From a virus, in the IMG/VR virus record IMGVR_UViG_3300045120_000280, positions 1-55,578 of that record: a stretch of DNA of 55,578 bases; one strand, written 5' to 3'. The translations under genes and the position numbers were made by a program. Positions 7,733 to 15,221 of the stretch are shown piece after piece. The notes below the pieces were generated by a model that was not told the origin of the DNA, ran no database searches, and worked only from the letters and a program-made list of their open reading frames with translations. Each line of letters starts with the position of its first letter. Within the stretch, counting starts at the first letter, position 1.

Positions 7733-9374
7733 GGGCGCGTTTTTTCAGGAATCGTTTCCACGGCGAATCGGGCCTGTCCTCCGAAGTGGAAATCTCGTTA
7801 GGCGAAAGGCGGCAGCGCGCGGCGGCCACCTGCGCCGTCACGACGTCTGCATCGGCCAAGTCCGGGCTTCTGCGGGTGCGATCCTTCATCTTGGCCTTGG
7901 TTTCAAGGACGATGTAAGGCCCGCGCAATTCCCACCATCTCCGGCAGAATTCCATGGCCGATTCGGGGTCTAGTCCTCTAATTTGTCCGTTGAGCAGAAG
8001 GAGCCGGAAGAAGAACCAGAGTTCAGTAACTTTTCGGTCATATTCTTCGTCGCATCGTTTCGGGTTCGTACCAGAGACAGGATGGCGGGATGGTCTTCCT
8101 CCAAATTCCACACATAGGATTTCCCGGCTCCATTCCCTTTGGAATATCGAAGCCAGACCGCCACCTTCCCCGGTACTGTCGAGGCCGAAATAGTAAGGTG
8201 TAACTCCTTCATTCTTGCATAGCTCCTTTGTTTGCCGCACGATCTGGTAATGCGTTGGATCGTCAGCTTTGACCTTGGTTTTGATGAAGACCTTGCGCTC
8301 CAGGCGCAGAGTCATTTTACCATTCACCTTTCCGCACTTAGCAAACCGAAGGACACAACGGTCATCCCCTTCAAAGGCCGGATCGAGTCCGGCGACGGGA
8401 TTGACCTCCTGGTCGAAGGAACAGTCCTCAAAGGAGTTTGATCGCATAATCATCGGCATGGAGAGCACAGTCTTGGTAATTCCCTCCGGTGCCCAGTATC
8501 CGCGCCTCATCTGCCAGAATTGCGGCGAATCGACGCCGTAAACGTCCGTTGTCGTCTTAATGTCGGCCTGGGTCAGCAATCCGGGATAATTCTTGGTTTT
8601 ATCAACGATATTCGGGCTTTTGAGGCCATCGAGGTGGATACAGACGCCCCGGCGCGTCTTCCAGCTCTCAGACTCGACATCCACGCTGTCCCAGCCCATT
8701 TCCGGCTCGCTCATGCGCCCGTGCGGGTCAAGCATGTCATCCGCGTTGCCTAATCCGATGAACTGGAAGGATTTTGCCCCTGTTTCGAGGTTGACGCAGC
8801 TCTCCACGATGGCTTCGGGCGTATACGGCATCTCATCCACCACCACGACCATGTTTGGCGCATGGAACCCGATGATTTTCCCTATTGCCTTGTCTATTTC
8901 ACCCTTGTCAGTGGCAAGTCCAAAAATTCCCGCATCATCGTGGCCTTTTCGGTATTGGATGCAGTTTCTGGACTGAACCATGTGGCCGAAAAGGGGACGG
9001 AGCCTGTGGAAGTGGGATATTTCCTTCCATACTCGACGGCGTAATCCATCCAGAGTGGTTGAAGTGACGATAACAACGGTGTCCTTGGGGCTTGCATAGT
9101 ATTTGGTCAGGGCAAAGATGCCCGCCGAGGTGGTTTTCCAGCTCGCGGCGGGGCCAGTGACGGTACACCACGGATTTTCAGCAAACGTGCGCTGCATCCA
9201 CTCGCTCCAGTCGTTCCAGATGTAGGTATTGGGAACGTGCTTGTTCCAGATCAGGTCAATGGCGTTCCTGAGATGCTGGTAACGCCCCAGACCGGTGCGG
9301 GGATCGTTGGCAAAACACCAAAGCTCAATCGCCCTCTGGTCTTGCGTCGGGAAGTTCAGTCCGTACATCGTCAA
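7701..9374 (-). CDS. terL: Terminase large subunit (557 aa)
   Basis: It packages DNA into the prohead by ATP hydrolysis and cuts the concatemer. Visible motifs are an atypical Walker A (GPAASWKTT, residues 74-82), a Walker B (NMVVVVDEMPY, near residue 185) and an RNase H-like nuclease with GLDPAFEGDD near residue 325, GLDSTGEGGG near residue 405 and SPDLADADVV near residue 525. Length is normal for the family. The start at 9374 overlaps the small-subunit gene by 50 bases; the ATG two codons later (9368) is possible. The substitution of serine-tryptophan before the P-loop lysine is unusual and worth comparison with relatives. Confidence 0.93.
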   Translation of the reverse strand: MTMYGLNFPTQDQRAIELWCFANDPRTGLGRYQHLRNAIDLIWNKHVPNTYIWNDWSEWMQRTFAENPWCTVTGPAASWKTTSAGIFALTKYYASPKDTVVIVTSTTLDGLRRRVWKEISHFHRLRPLFGHMVQSRNCIQYRKGHDDAGIFGLATDKGEIDKAIGKIIGFHAPNMVVVVDEMPYTPEAIVESCVNLETGAKSFQFIGLGNADDMLDPHGRMSEPEMGWDSVDVESESWKTRRGVCIHLDGLKSPNIVDKTKNYPGLLTQADIKTTTDVYGVDSPQFWQMRRGYWAPEGITKTVLSMPMIMRSNSFEDCSFDQEVNPVAGLDPAFEGDDRCVLRFAKCGKVNGKMTLRLERKVFIKTKVKADDPTHYQIVRQTKELCKNEGVTPYYFGLDSTGEGGGLASIFQREWSREILCVEFGGRPSRHPVSGTNPKRCDEEYDRKVTELWFFFRLLLLNGQIRGLDPESAMEFCRRWWELRGPYIVLETKAKMKDRTRRSPDLADADVVTAQVAAARCRLSPNEISTSEDRPDSPWKRFLKKRALESSYAAPAY

Positions 9375-9843
9375 TCATCCTTGCCCGGGCTTCTACCTCC
9401 TCGGGATTCACGGTCACCTGCGCGCCACCAATCAAAATCGCCCCTTCAATCAGGCCGCCTTCCTCCTCCGGCGGGTAAAGAACCTGGTAAACACCCGCAA
9501 CATCACGGACTTTGCGCGCAACCTCCAGTGGATCATGGTGTTTTGCCGCCTTTTCAGAGGCATTTTTCACGTAAGCAGCCAGGTTGCGCTCCGAGGATTC
9601 CCTGTTTGCCGCAATCTCCTTGGCAATCAGCTCCGCCGCGTCGATTGCCCGCTCCGACATCTGCTCCTGCGGATTGAATCCAGTGGCCTTCTTCCACTTG
9701 TACTTCGCAGCAATGCAAAGCATCGTCCCCGCAGGCACTTTCGCCATCCGTGCCGCCCCGCGAGCACCGTAAAGCGTAATCAACGCCTTGAGCGCAGCCA
9801 ACTCCTGCTTCTCAAAAGGCTTGGCGTGCTTCTTTTTCGCCAT
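9325..9843 (-). CDS. terS: Terminase small subunit (172 aa)
   Basis: It lies directly upstream of the large subunit and is the first gene of the late operon. The N-terminus is very basic (MAKKKHAKPFEKQE) and is followed by a helix-turn-helix-like segment, LKALITLYGARGAARMAKVPAGTMLCIAAKYKW, the expected DNA-recognition domain. Residues 80-130 are helical and could form the oligomer ring; the acidic tail could contact the large subunit. A sigma70-like promoter ends nine bases before the ATG, so the transcript is nearly leaderless. The intergenic block upstream carries iteron-like repeats that are candidate recognition sites. Confidence 0.75.
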   Translation of the reverse strand: MAKKKHAKPFEKQELAALKALITLYGARGAARMAKVPAGTMLCIAAKYKWKKATGFNPQEQMSERAIDAAELIAKEIAANRESSERNLAAYVKNASEKAAKHHDPLEVARKVRDVAGVYQVLYPPEEEGGLIEGAILIGGAQVTVNPEEVEARARMIDDVRTELPDARPEGD

Positions 9844-9881
9844 TAGTCAAAGTCTCTACCCCAGACTTTGAACAATGACAA
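9844..9881 (-). promoter_or_regulatory. Late-operon promoter with overlapping operator
   Basis: Read on the minus strand: TTGTCA (9881-9876), 17-base spacer, TAGAGA (9858-9853), then nine bases to the ATG at 9843. A perfect 8-bp inverted repeat, CAAAGTCT at 9848-9855 and AGACTTTG at 9863-9870, straddles the -10 box and could be a repressor site. The short distance to the ATG predicts a transcript with almost no 5' leader. This is the best candidate promoter for the terminase end of the 35-kb late operon. Confidence 0.6.
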
Positions 9882-9919
9882 GCTCCTTAAATGCGTTTAA
9901 GACGCTACCCCGGGGTTAA

Positions 9920-9994
9920 AACTAGACAGAAGATGGCGTCCCAGCCGTCCCAACTCGACAGAAACTCGACTGAATCGGGAGAAACTAGACAGAA
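9920..9994 (+). repeat. Iteron-like repeats upstream of terS
   Basis: Four 12-base copies of AACT(A/C)GAC(A/T)GAA start at 9920, 9952, 9963 and 9983. Start-to-start distances are 32, 11 and 20 bases, close to three, one and two DNA turns, so all copies would face the same side of the helix. Such phasing is expected for a DNA-binding oligomer, for example the small terminase or an origin-binding protein. Confidence 0.6.
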
Positions 9995-10134
9995 AGTGGG
10001 CTTTTGGGACTTTTGGGGGACAACATTTACCCCGGGCTTGCATGGTACGCATGGTCAGCATGGTGTTTTGAACACAGGGTGGAAATTCTTAAAGCTCCTC
10101 CTCGCGCGCGTTAAGTACCTTCCCCGGGTTCCTG

Positions 10135-10158
10135 ACCTACAGGAAATTTCCTTCAGGT
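10135..10158. promoter_or_regulatory. 24-bp imperfect palindrome
   Basis: AGGAAATTTCCT (10141-10152) is a perfect 12-base palindrome, flanked by ACCT on the left and AGGT on the right with two unpaired bases each side. The two-fold symmetry and AT-rich centre suggest a site for a dimeric DNA-binding protein. No partner can be named. Confidence 0.45.
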
Positions 10159-10468
10159 GCGGGCCTTTCTTACAGGTAACCGCCCGGGTTCTGCATCAAG
10201 TAGAATTTGTCCAGGTAACTAGCCCCCCCTACCCCCCCGCTGGAACAAAAAAGAGATTCCTTGGCGCGGGGGTGCCCGCCTACCACCCTCGGTCATGACC
10301 GGCAGCCATTAAGCATGCTATCCCTCCGCTGCTTGTCGGCTCCGGTGCCGCATTGATGCACACCCTTTGAGCAGTAGGAAGGCCATGACCTAATGAGTAC
10401 GCATCATGACTGATTGCTCTATGATTACGCGTGATGCTGTGTCCCAAGCGTGGCACCGGTACAGCATG

Positions 10469-10502
10469 AAGCCCGAAGGTGTACTTGTGACCCTTCGGGC
10501 TT
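10469..10502. terminator. Strong hairpin, possible terminator of the AAA/VWA cassette
   Basis: AAGCCCGAAGG (10469-10479) and CCTTCGGGCTT (10492-10502) form an 11-bp perfect stem with a 12-base loop. It lies about 170 bases beyond the stop of the last cassette gene (10675) and upstream of the terminase promoter. There is no U-run on either strand, so it may be a weak or Rho-type terminator, or a structural site. Confidence 0.45.
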
Positions 10503-10674
10503 ATGACTGAGACTTATTGCTTTTACTCTCGGAGTTTCACGCGCTCAGTTGTGCGTCATCCTCAAGGCTTGTTATCGGTCAGCCTACCCGTTTGCAAATT
10601 CGTGAGCCGTTTAACCGTCGATGCTCAGGACGACCGCTCCACCGTGCAAGACGAATGGCGCGGCTTGAGCCTTT

Positions 10675-11604
10675 TTATGACTTGCTCGTGTCTCGGTCAA
10701 TGCTTTCGGCGTTCAGTTGATCTTCAGTCTCACAGCTTCCGCGTCTCAGTTCATCGCGCTCATCCAATGCGCTCGCCAATGACGCGCGAAGCGCGGAGAG
10801 TTTGCCAAATTGTTCCTCAATCTGCTTGCGCGCTTCGCGGTATGCTTGCTCCCATTTGTCCACCTTGCGCGCGTATTCCATCGAGCGCGCTTGTGCGTCA
10901 TCGCGTTGGCGTTCGCAAAGGTGCAGTTCATCGGTCATCGCGTTCATTACTTCTTCGGCTTGCTCTTTGTGCTCGCGCTCGGTGGCGACTTCAGCCTTCA
11001 AGCGTTCGACATCGCGCACCAGTGAAGCGACTTCGGCTCTCGCGTTGCGCTTGATCTCGCTGACCGTATCAGTGAAGAACACCGTTATGGCTTCGCGGTC
11101 TTTGCGCTCGCGCTTGGCTGTCTCAGTCCATCGGACTAATTCACTGATTAACGTGCCTTTGTCCAACATCTCCAGCTTGGCGCGCTCAATGTCGCGCTTG
11201 TGCTCTTTGTTGCGCTCGTTCGTGGCTTCCAATTCCGCGCTGAGTCGCTCCCGCTCTTTGGTCAACCGCTCAATCTCAATTTCAAGCGGTGCGGGTTCCG
11301 GATTAAATTCCGGCGTCCTTGGCCCGTTGTAATTGCGAACCTTGGCAACCGTCTTTCCATCCTCAATGGCGTCAATGCCTTCGGGCGAACCGTGAAGGAT
11401 TGCATCCGGCCAAGTTTCGCGCACGAAGGTGATGGCATCGGTCAAGCTGTCCTCTACGATGCTGTCCCGCGTTGCGTCTCCCGCTTCATGTCCCCATGAG
11501 CAGTCTTTAGTCACCCAAAAGGTGACGCTGTATTTTGTGCTGTATTTTGGTTTTGTATTCATCATTCGCCCCACCGCTTTCCAGTGAGGCGCGGTGATGA
11601 ACAC
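10675..11604 (-). CDS. Coiled-coil protein of the AAA/VWA cassette (309 aa)
   Basis: Last gene of the four-gene cassette, four bases after the VWA gene. Residues 1-100 form a small globular domain (KYSVTFWVTKDCSWGHEAGD). Residues about 105-300 are an almost continuous coiled coil rich in Glu, Arg and Lys (IERLTKERERLSAELEATNE). No membrane segment or signal peptide. An ATG at 11565 or 11562 is an alternative start because the first 13 residues are poorly supported and a G-rich stretch precedes those codons. It may be a substrate adaptor or scaffold for the ATPase-VWA pair; that is inference from gene order only. Confidence 0.7.
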   Translation of the reverse strand: MFITAPHWKAVGRMMNTKPKYSTKYSVTFWVTKDCSWGHEAGDATRDSIVEDSLTDAITFVRETWPDAILHGSPEGIDAIEDGKTVAKVRNYNGPRTPEFNPEPAPLEIEIERLTKERERLSAELEATNERNKEHKRDIERAKLEMLDKGTLISELVRWTETAKRERKDREAITVFFTDTVSEIKRNARAEVASLVRDVERLKAEVATEREHKEQAEEVMNAMTDELHLCERQRDDAQARSMEYARKVDKWEQAYREARKQIEEQFGKLSALRASLASALDERDELRRGSCETEDQLNAESIDRDTSKS

Positions 11605-11607
11605 CGT

Positions 11608-13062
11608 CTAAATATCCGCTACGGCGCGATTGACTTCTCTCTCTCGCCGCCGCTCGGCGCGCTCCGCAATCGCATTGGCGCGCTCTTTGCGATACTTCGC
11701 CGCCTCGGCATCGCCAAGGTTGCCTTTGCCCCCGAATGCCTCGTAGGCTGCATCGAGTGAGCGGTAGACGGTCAATTCGCCGCGAGCAACCGCGCGCTCA
11801 ACAAGAGCATGAGCAACGATTTCACTTCCAAGCACTCCGCCGCAAAATTCCAAGTCACTGACCAGAACCCATGGCTTCGGATGCTTCATCAGCCATTTAA
11901 CAGCCGGAAGGTCAACCGCGTTTCCGCCCATCAGCGTGTCTACGGGCAATTCGCCATTGTAGCGTTTACCCTCAACCGCATAACGGGTTAGCGTCCCGTG
12001 TCCATCGCGGTTTCCGCCGCTGTAATAGGCAACCGTCGCAGTCGGTACCAAAGCGCAAAGCGCGCTCAGGTTTTCTTTGCTCGCACCCATCGAGCCGGAA
12101 GCGTCAATGACGACGCATCCCCCCGCTTTGGCGCGTACTCGCCGCTGAAACAAGCCATTGGCATCGCCGCAAATTACGGCATTCAAGAACCGCGTTGGGT
12201 TGATGATGACACCGTTAGGCGCATGTTTCCGCGTGATGGATTTTTCCTTGTCACAAGGAACCGTCTTTGGACGCAAGTCCCGAATTGCCATATGACCGTC
12301 GATAGCGTCTCCGCTATTGACCGGTGCCATGATGTCGCCTTCAGGCACTTCCGGCGTTTCCTCGCGCTCAGTTTCCGGACTCTCCGGAGTTTCCATCAGC
12401 GCAACAAGCACCGAAATGGCGCGCGCACGTTGACGGGAGTTTTTCGCAAGTTTGATGACGGTTGCAACCGCGCCAAAGGTTTTGTCCCCCACCGCGTTTT
12501 TCACCGCCAAGTATCCGCGCTCCCGCACGAATGCCTCTTTGCCGCCTTGCCCGTAACTGTGCAACATTGCCGTTGTCCGGACTGCGTTCAGAAGCTGACC
12601 GTTGCGAAGCGCGATAGAATCCGGCGCGGTCTTATTGTCAACCGCGCGCTTGTTTTTCTTAAGCGTCCGGACTCCATCCATGGCAACCGCCAAGTGTGCG
12701 CGCTTGTAGCCAATCAGGCTTTCAAGTTTCGGGAGCGGTGTGCATTCGATGTTTACGTCGTCCACGATCTGTGAAGCAATCGCTTCGTTTTCGGTCATTG
12801 GCTTCCGCCGCTTGACCGTGTGCCGCGTTGCGTGGCGCGTCTCATGGCCGCGAATTGTGATGCCCTTGGCATCATCAGCCGCTGGCGCACCGATTTTGAT
12901 GACGTTGCCACCGTTGGCGCGGTCGTACTCGGTAAAGCCGCCAATTTGCGCGCCTTTTAATTGCGCGTTGTCAGCAAGCACGATCTTTGCCCGTTTCAGT
13001 TTCCCTTTGGGGACGCTGGCTCGGATTGCATCGCGTACTGTTTTTCGATTAGGTTTTCTCAT
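11608..13062 (-). CDS. VWA-domain protein with N-terminal HExxH metallopeptidase-like motif (484 aa)
   Basis: The N-terminal third has GHETRH at residues 72-77, a HExxH zinc motif, followed by DDVNIE near residue 101, as in the metallopeptidase-plus-VWA family related to CobT. Near residue 318 comes VVIDASGSMG, a complete DxSxS metal-binding (MIDAS) signature. VDTLMGGNAVD and VLVSDLEFCGG supply the other expected MIDAS positions. The C-terminus is a basic helix. Proteins of this type work with MoxR/CobS AAA ATPases, and the partner is encoded two genes upstream. In this phage the target is unknown. Rich in GCG and CGC codons. Confidence 0.85.
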   Translation of the reverse strand: MRKPNRKTVRDAIRASVPKGKLKRAKIVLADNAQLKGAQIGGFTEYDRANGGNVIKIGAPAADDAKGITIRGHETRHATRHTVKRRKPMTENEAIASQIVDDVNIECTPLPKLESLIGYKRAHLAVAMDGVRTLKKNKRAVDNKTAPDSIALRNGQLLNAVRTTAMLHSYGQGGKEAFVRERGYLAVKNAVGDKTFGAVATVIKLAKNSRQRARAISVLVALMETPESPETEREETPEVPEGDIMAPVNSGDAIDGHMAIRDLRPKTVPCDKEKSITRKHAPNGVIINPTRFLNAVICGDANGLFQRRVRAKAGGCVVIDASGSMGASKENLSALCALVPTATVAYYSGGNRDGHGTLTRYAVEGKRYNGELPVDTLMGGNAVDLPAVKWLMKHPKPWVLVSDLEFCGGVLGSEIVAHALVERAVARGELTVYRSLDAAYEAFGGKGNLGDAEAAKYRKERANAIAERAERRREREVNRAVADI

Positions 13063-13065
13063 AAT

Positions 13066-13257
13066 TTAGCTTTTCTCCGCTTCCGAAAGCATCGCTTCCA
13101 GTTTTCCAATTTCCTCTTGCCAGTAGATGTCCCGCGTGAAGTGAAATTCCTGCTCGCATTGTGCGATTTGGCGTTTCAGTCCCGCGATCACGTTTTCCTT
13201 TTCAGCTTGACCGCTGGCATGTCGCCAAGCCTCGTTGATGTATTGCTTCGTACTCAT
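13066..13257 (-). CDS. Small helical protein of the AAA/VWA cassette (63 aa)
   Basis: The ATG at 13257 (MSTKQYINEAWRHASGQ) follows the ATPase stop by two bases; the longer ORF from 13422 lies inside the ATPase gene and is rejected. The protein is charged and should be two helices (VIAGLKRQIAQCEQEF and EEIGKLEAMLSEAEKS). No family recognised. Tight spacing on both sides (two and three bases) suggests it acts with the ATPase and VWA protein. Confidence 0.7.
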   Translation of the reverse strand: MSTKQYINEAWRHASGQAEKENVIAGLKRQIAQCEQEFHFTRDIYWQEEIGKLEAMLSEAEKS

Positions 13258-13259
13258 AA

Positions 13260-14012
13260 TTAGGCTTTCAGTTGATTGCGCGCCGCGTCCACCATGGACA
13301 TCAGCACCGTTTTTCCCTGACCCTCGCCAAAGACCAATTCTGCGGCCAATTCCTGCGAGATTCCTTCCGCTTTCAGTTGCTCGAAAGAGAGCATCCGGCG
13401 CGGTGTAATCGTGGGAACCCACTCGTCAGTTTGTGGCTCGTTAGCCATTTTGTTCAGAATGAATGCCGCAGACTCCGGCGACAGCCGCCGAAGGATTCCG
13501 GCGTGTGGCGTGTCGCATCGCAGAACGATGTCGAACCGATCCAGCACCGCTTCCGCGAGTTGATCCGGCGAACCGTTCATTGTGGCAATTACGCGGTAGC
13601 CTTCGCTCGGTGTGACGGTTTCGCCATTGTCGAGGTTCAGCTTGCAGATTGCCGCATCATCCAACACACTCTGCAAAGGTGCGTCTAATTCGCCCCCCGC
13701 TTTGTGAATTTCATCCAGCACTAACGGGCAACCTTTGATCGCCGCCCTAGTGGCGCATGCGTTACTCCAATGCGTCGAACCGTCTCTCAGCAAAAATTTG
13801 CCAAAGAGAGCATCCGCGAATTGGGATTGATTTAATGTCACTCGCTCGTACTCCGGAGAGAAAGAGCAAGCCGCCGTAGTTTTGCCGGTGCCGGGTTTAC
13901 CGAACAACAGCCAACGTCGAGGCGGATTCCGAAGCGCGCTCAGTATTTCGAGCACCTTCGGCCAATCAGTAATGGCAACCTTTTCGGTGCCAATAAGTTT
14001 TGATGTGTTCAT
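13260..14012 (-). CDS. MoxR/CobS-like AAA+ ATPase (250 aa)
   Basis: Walker A GKPGTGKTT lies at residues 38-46, Walker B PLVLDEIHKAG near residue 95, and sensor 1 in VIATMNGSPDQ near residue 145. DRFDIVLRCDTP gives the typical arginine-finger region. The order of motifs and small size match the MoxR/CobS clade, whose members remodel or load metal onto partners together with a VWA protein. That partner is encoded in the same operon. It has its own promoter divergent from the early region. In a phage it could act in host takeover, capsid maturation or defence; none of these can be shown from sequence. Confidence 0.85.
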   Translation of the reverse strand: MNTSKLIGTEKVAITDWPKVLEILSALRNPPRRWLLFGKPGTGKTTAACSFSPEYERVTLNQSQFADALFGKFLLRDGSTHWSNACATRAAIKGCPLVLDEIHKAGGELDAPLQSVLDDAAICKLNLDNGETVTPSEGYRVIATMNGSPDQLAEAVLDRFDIVLRCDTPHAGILRRLSPESAAFILNKMANEPQTDEWVPTITPRRMLSFEQLKAEGISQELAAELVFGEGQGKTVLMSMVDAARNQLKA

Positions 14013-14050
14013 CGTTGACCTATTGTAATGCCATACGGGTTGGGATGCAA
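14013..14050 (-). promoter_or_regulatory. Promoter of the AAA/VWA cassette
   Basis: Read on the minus strand: TTGCAT (14050-14045), 17-base spacer, TACAAT (14027-14022), then nine bases to the ATG at 14012. It is close to the sigma70 consensus and predicts a leader of about two bases. It is divergent to the early promoters at 14080-14178. Confidence 0.65.
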
Positions 14051-14079
14051 GTGGAAAGTTTAATTTATTTTTGCCTCGG

Positions 14080-14178
14080 TTGTTCTAGTACCTCTCCCCC
14101 CTCTATAGTCTCCCCCCAAGGTTCGATTTATTCCTTTTTCAAGAACGGGTTGGCATCATTCCTGCTCCAATGTATAGT
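14080..14178 (+). promoter_or_regulatory. Tandem early promoters
   Basis: The proximal promoter is TTGGCA (14150-14155), 17 bases, TATAGT (14173-14178), then eight bases to the ATG at 14187, so the message should start at or next to the start codon. A weaker upstream pair is TTGTTC (14080-14085), 18 bases, TATAGT (14104-14109). Together they would drive the early plus-strand region. Confidence 0.6.
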
Positions 14179-14186
14179 GAGACATC

Positions 14187-14378
14187 ATGAAACACACACC
14201 AAAAAGTAACAGCGACAAAACGCGCACGGTTTCGGAGCACTTCGCGGAGCTGGGCCGCCGGTCGGGAGCTGCCCGCCGCGCCCGCCGCGCCTCGCCCCCA
14301 CCCCGCGCGGGCCGAAACGTACTAGCACAATCCGAGCCTGAAATTGACAGGAGTCCCTTAACATGCGAACCTGTTTAG
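14187..14378 (+). CDS. Small basic KGG-like protein (63 aa)
   Basis: First gene of the early region. HFAELGRRSGAARRARRA resembles the LGRKGGxARA pattern of small basic proteins common in phages and bacteria. The rest is proline- and arginine-rich. There is no Shine-Dalgarno; the promoter ends eight bases before the ATG, so translation is probably leaderless. A similar small protein follows at 14383. Possibly DNA-binding. Confidence 0.6.
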   Translation: MKHTPKSNSDKTRTVSEHFAELGRRSGAARRARRASPPPRAGRNVLAQSEPEIDRSPLTCEPV

Positions 14379-14382
14379 CATT

Positions 14383-14550
14383 ATGAATACGACCCCATCA
14401 GTCAAAGACTATTTAAGGAAGATCGGGAGCAAAGGCGGGAAGAAATCCGCACAGCACCCCAACCGTCCACAATTAAACAAAGAGGCCGCCATTGCACGAT
14501 GGCGCAAGCATATACCCACACCGAAAGCCATTGAAAGCACTCCGAAATAA
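14383..14550 (+). CDS. Small basic KGG-like protein (55 aa)
   Basis: ATG at 14383, four bases after the previous stop. The protein has KDYLRKIGSKGGKKSAQHP followed by KEAAIARWRKH, the arrangement of the small family with a GxKGGK motif and terminal ARW that recurs in phage genomes. It is related in pattern to the preceding gene, suggesting an old tandem duplication. No Shine-Dalgarno is visible; translation is probably coupled. It may bind nucleic acid. Confidence 0.6.
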   Translation: MNTTPSVKDYLRKIGSKGGKKSAQHPNRPQLNKEAAIARWRKHIPTPKAIESTPK

Positions 14551-14564
14551 AATTACAATAACAC

Positions 14565-14592
14565 TTGCCAAGCTGCTAGGCATGGCTATAGT
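14565..14592 (+). promoter_or_regulatory. Early promoter before the 69-aa gene
   Basis: TTGCCA (14565-14570), 16-base spacer, TATAGT (14587-14592), then eight bases to ATG 14601. The -10 box and the distance to the start are the same as in the promoter at 14150-14178. No ribosome binding site lies between, so the message should be leaderless. Confidence 0.55.
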
Positions 14593-14600
14593 CCTAGCAT

Positions 14601-14810
14601 ATGAAATCAACACCGATCAAAGCAGGAGCACGACCACAATCATGCGTCTTGTGCGCTGCACTATTCACTGGGTACGGCAATAACCCCGCGCCATTGGCGC
14701 AAGCGGGCCGTTGCTGCGACACCTGCAATTCAACAAAGGTCATTCCCTACCGGATGGCTCCCCTCATGATGGAAATCATGATGGACAGACTGCCGAGGAA
14801 TAACCAATGA
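14601..14810 (+). CDS. Small zinc-finger phage protein (69 aa)
   Basis: C15-x2-C18 and C38/39-x2-C42 flank GYGNNPAPLAQ, giving a treble-clef-like zinc site. The pattern CVLC, NNPAPL, CCDTCN, KVIPYR is one I remember as a very common small phage protein of unknown function. The start at 14601 is set by the promoter; an upstream frame-mate at 14492 is a different frame. The stop overlaps the next start (ATGA). Confidence 0.75.
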   Translation: MKSTPIKAGARPQSCVLCAALFTGYGNNPAPLAQAGRCCDTCNSTKVIPYRMAPLMMEIMMDRLPRNNQ

Positions 14811-14977
14811 AGGCTCAGGAATCAGTCGCAGACTTCAAGCAGCGCATCGCCATTATGATGCGGGAGAGGGAGACAGGAAAGAAGTACTCCATCATTGGAG
14901 CAGCACGACCACCGGAATGGTGCCGAAAGAAAGACTTGACTACTCCCAAGCCGGATGGTATTATACAGCATGACTAA
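14807..14977 (+). CDS. Small hypothetical protein (56 aa)
   Basis: The ATG overlaps the preceding stop, so it is translationally coupled. The protein begins MKAQESVADFKQRIAIMMRE and ends PKPDGIIQHD; a basic helix is followed by a short proline-containing tail. Its 3' end contains the promoter of the next gene and overlaps it by eight bases. No family recognised. Confidence 0.5.
   Translation: MKAQESVADFKQRIAIMMRERETGKKYSIIGAARPPEWCRKKDLTTPKPDGIIQHD
14936..14964 (+). promoter_or_regulatory. Strong internal early promoter
   Basis: TTGACT (14936-14941), exactly 17 bases, TATTAT (14959-14964), then five bases to ATG 14970. It is among the closest matches to the sigma70 consensus in the window. 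Transcription would start at the A of the start codon, giving a truly leaderless mRNA. Confidence 0.7.
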
Positions 14978-15221
14978 GAAACACTTTATCGAATTGGCCA
15001 ACACCATTCGTGACGAGAACGCGCACCGAGAATCAGCGGGACTTCCGCTGATGTTCGACAAGGCCGCTCAGATCGCGCTGGCTGATTTTTGCATCCAGCA
15101 GAACCCACAGTTTCGCAGAGGCCGCTGGCTCGATTACATCGAAGGCAGATGCGGCCCGAACGGTGGGGAGATTAAGACCACCGCAACAGCACCAACAGAC
15201 CCCTCGGACTCACTATTATGA
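14970..15221 (+). CDS. Small conserved phage protein (83 aa)
   Basis: MTKKHFIELANTIRDEN, followed by AQIALADFCIQQNPQFRRGRWLDYI, matches a short helical family found in many phages (pattern TKKHF, LADFxxxxNPxFxRxRF). The start at 14970 was chosen over 14955 because the promoter -10 box ends at 14964. The C-terminal 15 residues are low complexity. Function is unknown in the family. Confidence 0.75.
   Translation: MTKKHFIELANTIRDENAHRESAGLPLMFDKAAQIALADFCIQQNPQFRRGRWLDYIEGRCGPNGGEIKTTATAPTDPSDSLL

Larger units (their letters stand above)
9844..10674. other. 831-bp intergenic regulatory block upstream of the terminase
   Basis: No convincing gene is present; the plus-strand ORF at 9891-10298 has no coding character. 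The block holds four AACT(A/C)GAC(A/T)GAA repeats (9920-9994), four CCCGGG sites between about 9910 and 10190, a 24-base palindrome (10135-10158), the palindrome GGTCATGACC (10291-10300) with a near copy GGCCATGACC (10381-10390), and a strong hairpin (10469-10502). Concentrated symmetric sites next to terS are typical of a packaging or replication initiation region. Confidence 0.55.

Noticed and set aside
9891-10298. 135-codon plus-strand ORF in the intergenic block
   Set aside because: Low-complexity proline/glycine composition, overlaps iteron and palindrome sites, no promoter or ribosome binding site.
10503-11054. 183-codon plus-strand ORF beside the hairpin
   Set aside because: Mostly antisense to the coiled-coil gene, arginine/serine-rich and without start signals.
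14344-14381. Promoter TTGACA with TAGCAT before ATG 14383
   Set aside because: The spacer would be 26 bases and the -10 box would touch the start codon; coupling to the previous gene explains expression.
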